34,185 nucleotides of DNA from Deltaproteobacteria bacterium. Lineage in GTDB: Bacteria > Desulfobacterota > Syntrophia > Syntrophales > UBA2185. Each line of letters begins with the position of its first letter. The first letter of the stretch is position 1. This document shows, in pieces, positions 31,802 through 34,185 of this stretch. Made by a program: the position numbers and the translations under genes. The notes beneath the pieces are model-generated. The model made no database searches. It was not told where the DNA came from and was given only the letters and a program-made list of their open reading frames with translations. The stretch lies in NCBI GenBank assembly GCA_026388545.1, contig JAPLJS010000108.1, positions 1-34,185 on the forward strand, written 5' to 3'.

Positions 31802-31946
31802 TGATGGATTGGTCTTCCGGCTTCGGGCTGCCTACTCACCCGCCTTCCCGTCACGATTTGATCACGACAGTGGCTTTTCGGGTTTTCGTTCCCTTCACGG
31901 CTGCGGGGCAGCGGGGGCATTTAACCCCTCTTCCACACATCCATCA
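31802..31946 (-). ncRNA. Cobalamin riboswitch upstream of btuC
   Basis: On the minus strand a perfect 8-bp closing stem pairs TGATGGAT (31946-31939) with ATCCATCA (31809-31802). Inside, in the right order, come GGAAG, GCCCCGC (31909-31903), GCCACTG (31874-31868), GGGAAGGC (31849-31842) and the B12-box-like GAAGCCGGAAGACC (31824-31811). The aptamer ends about 24 bases before the btuC start, with the ribosome site GGGAGG in between, so cobalamin binding could hide that site. No strong terminator hairpin with a U-run is seen, which favours translational control. Confidence 0.88.
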
Positions 31947-31993
31947 GTATTTTTTTTGTTAGTGGTATGACCAGTAACAAAGGCGGATTTGTT

Positions 31994-31999
31994 TGTCAA
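31994..31999 (-). promoter_or_regulatory. Possible -35 element for the cobamide operon
   Basis: TTGACA is present on the minus strand about 50 bases ahead of the first riboswitch, in the short gap after the FecR gene. The expected -10 position reads TACTGG, a poor match, so the promoter is tentative. Confidence 0.3.
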
Positions 32000-32011
32000 G
32001 AATTAATTATT

Positions 32012-32725
32012 TCAGCGTACCACGCAGCCGCTATCCTGGGGGCCTCCTCCCGATGTATCCCCGACAGATACCGGCAGGGTGAAGTCAATCCCCGGATTTC
32101 CCGGTAAAATTGTCGGCATCGATGTCGCAGTCGCCACATAAGCATACTGACCGGCGCTAAAAGTCTGTGAGCCGCCACTATTACTGACACTAATGCTTCC
32201 TGCTGCTATAAAAAAATACACTCCGTCCGGGAGCGATCCGCAGTTGCCCTCGCAAATCTTGCACTCGTATGTGGTCCCTCTGACGCCCGCTACGGCTGTG
32301 CGAGTTATCAATCTATAGCTGTCCTGATCACCCCGTTTTCCTATCATCCCCGTTAGAGAGCGCACTCCTCCTCTGACCAAATTGAAAACGGCCTTGTCTT
32401 TTCTGGGAGCGGACTTATCAAAGTTATACTGCGAAACCTTGAATTGAGTGTTGGGACGCAGGGTCATCTCACCATTGTCCGTAAACTTGATCCGGGCATA
32501 GGTCCTTTTTTTGGTTACCAGTGTATCTCCCTGTTCAACCGAAGAATTTATGGACAAGACCCTGGTAGTCCCGTCCGCCTTTTTTGCAAACAGCGGCCCG
32601 CTCAAATGCGTAACTCTCCCTATCGTTGTTGCGGCAAAGGATACTGTGCTAAAAATCAACAATAAGGATAGTAATAGTAAGCTAATTGCAGTAATTTTTA
32701 ACTTTGGCTTCTTTTTTCTTATCAT
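32012..32725 (-). CDS. FecR-domain protein, secreted or membrane-anchored
   Basis: This ~237-residue protein has a basic N-terminus, one strong hydrophobic segment (signal peptide or anchor, residues ~10-30) ending F-A-A-T, then a FecR-type domain: R-V-T-H-L-S-G-P, V-E-Q-G-D-T-L-V-T, A-R-I-K-F-T-D-N-G-E-M-T-L-R-P and T-A-V-A-G-V-R-G-T-T-Y. Unlike true FecR it has no cytoplasmic anti-sigma part. Such stand-alone domains often accompany large surface or secreted proteins in deltaproteobacteria. A C-x2-C-x4-C cluster follows the T-A-V-A-G-V-R-G motif. The start is uncertain: ATG 32725 is preferred, ATG 32770 possible; either overlaps the upstream adhesin-like gene, implying coupling. Confidence 0.85.
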   Translation of the reverse strand: MIRKKKPKLKITAISLLLLSLLLIFSTVSFAATTIGRVTHLSGPLFAKKADGTTRVLSINSSVEQGDTLVTKKRTYARIKFTDNGEMTLRPNTQFKVSQYNFDKSAPRKDKAVFNLVRGGVRSLTGMIGKRGDQDSYRLITRTAVAGVRGTTYECKICEGNCGSLPDGVYFFIAAGSISVSNSGGSQTFSAGQYAYVATATSMPTILPGNPGIDFTLPVSVGDTSGGGPQDSGCVVR

Positions 32726-34185
32726 CGGTTGTTTGTTCCCCACCTTCCTTTTTCTTCTTACGTTCCTCATCCTCTTTTTCGTCCGAATCGCTTGTCGTTT
32801 CCACCGTTGCTATTGTTGTTCCCTCGGTTGTCTTGAGTGCGACTACCGTATCGTTGCTCGAAACCTCGTTGCCCGTAGCAGCCGGAACTGTCTGGTCACT
32901 GCCGGGTGGCACCGTCACAACGGGTGCATTCAACTGGTCAGTCATCGTTATCGTGCCAAACGCACTCAAACTTCCGCCTGCTCCAAGAATGATGCTGCTG
33001 CCGGCCTTCAGGATAATATTTCCATTTGATGATGAGACCATTCCATTGATCGTAAGGTCATCAGAAGCACCGCTCGCCGAGGCTTCCAATGTTATATTAC
33101 CATTCGCAGAAACACCGCCGGCGCCGATCGTCAGAGGACTATGGGCGGTTATGGAAACAGCGCCGCCCGATGATGCAACGAGGCCGGTCGTAACTGCACC
33201 GTAATTGTTGAGAATGACGTCACCTGAACCATTGTTGCTAAAGACACCTGCTGTGAGGATGCCCGTATTTTCGAATTCAATATTGTTCAAGGTATCATTG
33301 GTAGCCGAGATCATGCTGGCTCCAGTTCGTAGTGCATTTCCGCTCCCTATTCCTTCGACTGCACTGGCAACAAGAGAAGCGGCGGTGATACTTCTCGAGC
33401 TTCCCATGCCGTTTATGATCGCACCGGTGTTCGATACGAGTGTCACGCCTCCAGCACCTGCATTAATAAGCCCGTTCAGCGTCAAATCACCGTCGGCTGC
33501 CACGGTCAGACTATTGCTTACGGTCGACGCACTCAGGGCAAGGGCAGCGGCGTTACTCAAAATCACATCTTTTCCGCTCGTGATCCCTACACTGCTGAAA
33601 CCATTGCTATCGGCAAGGATAATGTTGTTTGTTGAGCCGGCAGCGAATGTCGCTGCTCCGGTGACCATCAGCGGACCCGTCTGGGTGATAATGCCACCGG
33701 CTGTAACACCCAAGGCTCCAAATACTGTCGAGGCGTTCAGGGAAAGAGCGCCGGTGTTTGTCAGGGATACGTTCTTTCCCGTGATCCAAACGCTGCTTAA
33801 ACTATTGCCTGCGTTCGCCAGGGTGATATCGTGGGTTGCACCGGCGTCAAAGGTGGATGCACCGGTAACGGCAAGGGCGCCGGTCTGCGTGATATTACCG
33901 CCTGCTGTCACACCCAGTGACCCACTCACCGTCGAGTTACCGAGATTAATGGCGTTCACATCGTTCAATGTTGCATCGTTCCCGCTTGTGATCTTCACCG
34001 TCGTGAAGTCGTTAGCGCCGTCAAGGGTGATGTTATTTCCAACTCCCGCTGCAAAAGTGGCCGTCTTCCCAACTACATTTGCCGTAATCGCACCGCTCTG
34101 CATGATCGGACCGGCAGCGGTAACGCTAAGGTTACCCGATACCGTCGAGGCGCCAAGATCAATTGTGTTCACATCATTCAATGCT
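32682..34185 (-). CDS. Repeat-rich beta-helix surface protein (adhesin-like), C-terminal part, cut by window edge
   Basis: The frame is open to the right edge, so at least 500 C-terminal residues of a larger protein are visible. Ser/Thr/Asn/Gly/Ala-rich repeats of 68-71 residues run from the edge to about 33560, each with S-T-V-x-G-x-L-x-V-T-A-G-G-x-I-x-Q-T-G and a following A-x-F-A-A-G-x3-N-I-x-L. This is the pattern of filamentous-haemagglutinin-type beta helices secreted by two-partner systems. After ~150 more beta-rich residues comes a highly charged tail (D-S-D-E-K-E-D-E-E-R-K-K-K-K...) ending N-Y-C-N. The N-terminal secretion domain is outside the window. The tail is atypical for a passenger and may be an anchoring or retention signal. 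The FecR-domain gene overlaps its 3' end. Confidence 0.85.
   Translation of the reverse strand, partial: ALNDVNTIDLGASTVSGNLSVTAAGPIMQSGAITANVVGKTATFAAGVGNNITLDGANDFTTVKITSGNDATLNDVNAINLGNSTVSGSLGVTAGGNITQTGALAVTGASTFDAGATHDITLANAGNSLSSVWITGKNVSLTNTGALSLNASTVFGALGVTAGGIITQTGPLMVTGAATFAAGSTNNIILADSNGFSSVGITSGKDVILSNAAALALSASTVSNSLTVAADGDLTLNGLINAGAGGVTLVSNTGAIINGMGSSRSITAASLVASAVEGIGSGNALRTGASMISATNDTLNNIEFENTGILTAGVFSNNGSGDVILNNYGAVTTGLVASSGGAVSITAHSPLTIGAGGVSANGNITLEASASGASDDLTINGMVSSSNGNIILKAGSSIILGAGGSLSAFGTITMTDQLNAPVVTVPPGSDQTVPAATGNEVSSNDTVVALKTTEGTTIATVETTSDSDEKEDEERKKKKEGGEQTTDDKKKEAKVKNYCN
33561..34181 (-). repeat. Tandem 204-213-bp repeats in the adhesin-like gene
   Basis: Three successive units begin near 34181, 33968 and 33764 and encode 71, 68 and 68 residues with a shared pattern (L-x-N/D-x3-A-L-x-L-x2-S-T-V-x-G-x-L). 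A fourth unit starts at about 33560 and decays. They continue beyond the right edge. Confidence 0.8.

Noticed and set aside
31423-31962. 179-codon open frame on the plus strand
   Set aside because: Antisense to btuC and its riboswitch; low-complexity, basic composition typical of a shadow frame.

Overview
The window reads as a chromosome segment from a strictly anaerobic, Gram-negative bacterium, most like a deltaproteobacterial fermenter or syntroph (Syntrophus/Smithella-type). This is an inference from gene content: two tungsten-type aldehyde ferredoxin oxidoreductases (AORs), a biotin-dependent acyl-CoA carboxylase, iron-dependent alcohol dehydrogenases, a polyferredoxin, a ferredoxin:thioredoxin-reductase-like protein, cobamide (B12) synthesis genes and a TonB-dependent outer-membrane receptor. 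No tRNA, rRNA, CRISPR array or intact transposase was seen.

Layout. 1-1542: the 3' end of one iron-dependent alcohol dehydrogenase and a complete paralogue overlapping it. 1600-4999: an AT-richer accessory stretch with a type II toxin-antitoxin pair, a terminator, a secreted TPR protein, two orphan genes and REP-like inverted repeats. 5000-8686: the two subunits of an acyl-CoA carboxylase. 8737-12635: an AAA ATPase, an AOR, a four-cluster polyferredoxin, a palindromic repeat pair, a glutaredoxin and an FTR-like catalytic protein. 12787-15498: a secreted small protein, an HD-domain phosphohydrolase and a ribonuclease D. 15774-18074: a second, divergent AOR behind a promoter that carries a perfect palindrome. 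18320-21349: a DUF4143 ATPase and TypA/BipA.

21387-31946, all on the minus strand, is the most coherent unit: a cobamide uptake, remodelling and synthesis cluster read in the order btuC-like permease, btuD-like ATPase, btuB-like receptor, cbiR, cbiP, cbiA, cbiB, cobD. Two cobalamin riboswitches can be recognised by eye. One precedes the permease; the other precedes the receptor and contains the stop codon of the upstream ATPase gene inside its aptamer core. Imported cobamides would be cut by CbiR to cobinamide; CbiP, CbiB and CobD make and attach the aminopropanol linker, and CbiA serves de novo corrin amidation. The steps that activate and attach the lower ligand are not in the window. 32012-34185 (minus) holds a FecR-domain protein and the C-terminal part of a repeat-rich, beta-helix-type surface protein that runs off the right edge.

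Most worth a second look: the riboswitch overlapping a coding 3' end; the combined salvage/de novo cobamide operon; a palindromic repeat inserted in frame into cbiA; the AOR-polyferredoxin-glutaredoxin-FTR neighbourhood; a Lys-to-Arg change in the biotin carboxylase ATP site; and an attenuator-like set of competing hairpins before cbiP.
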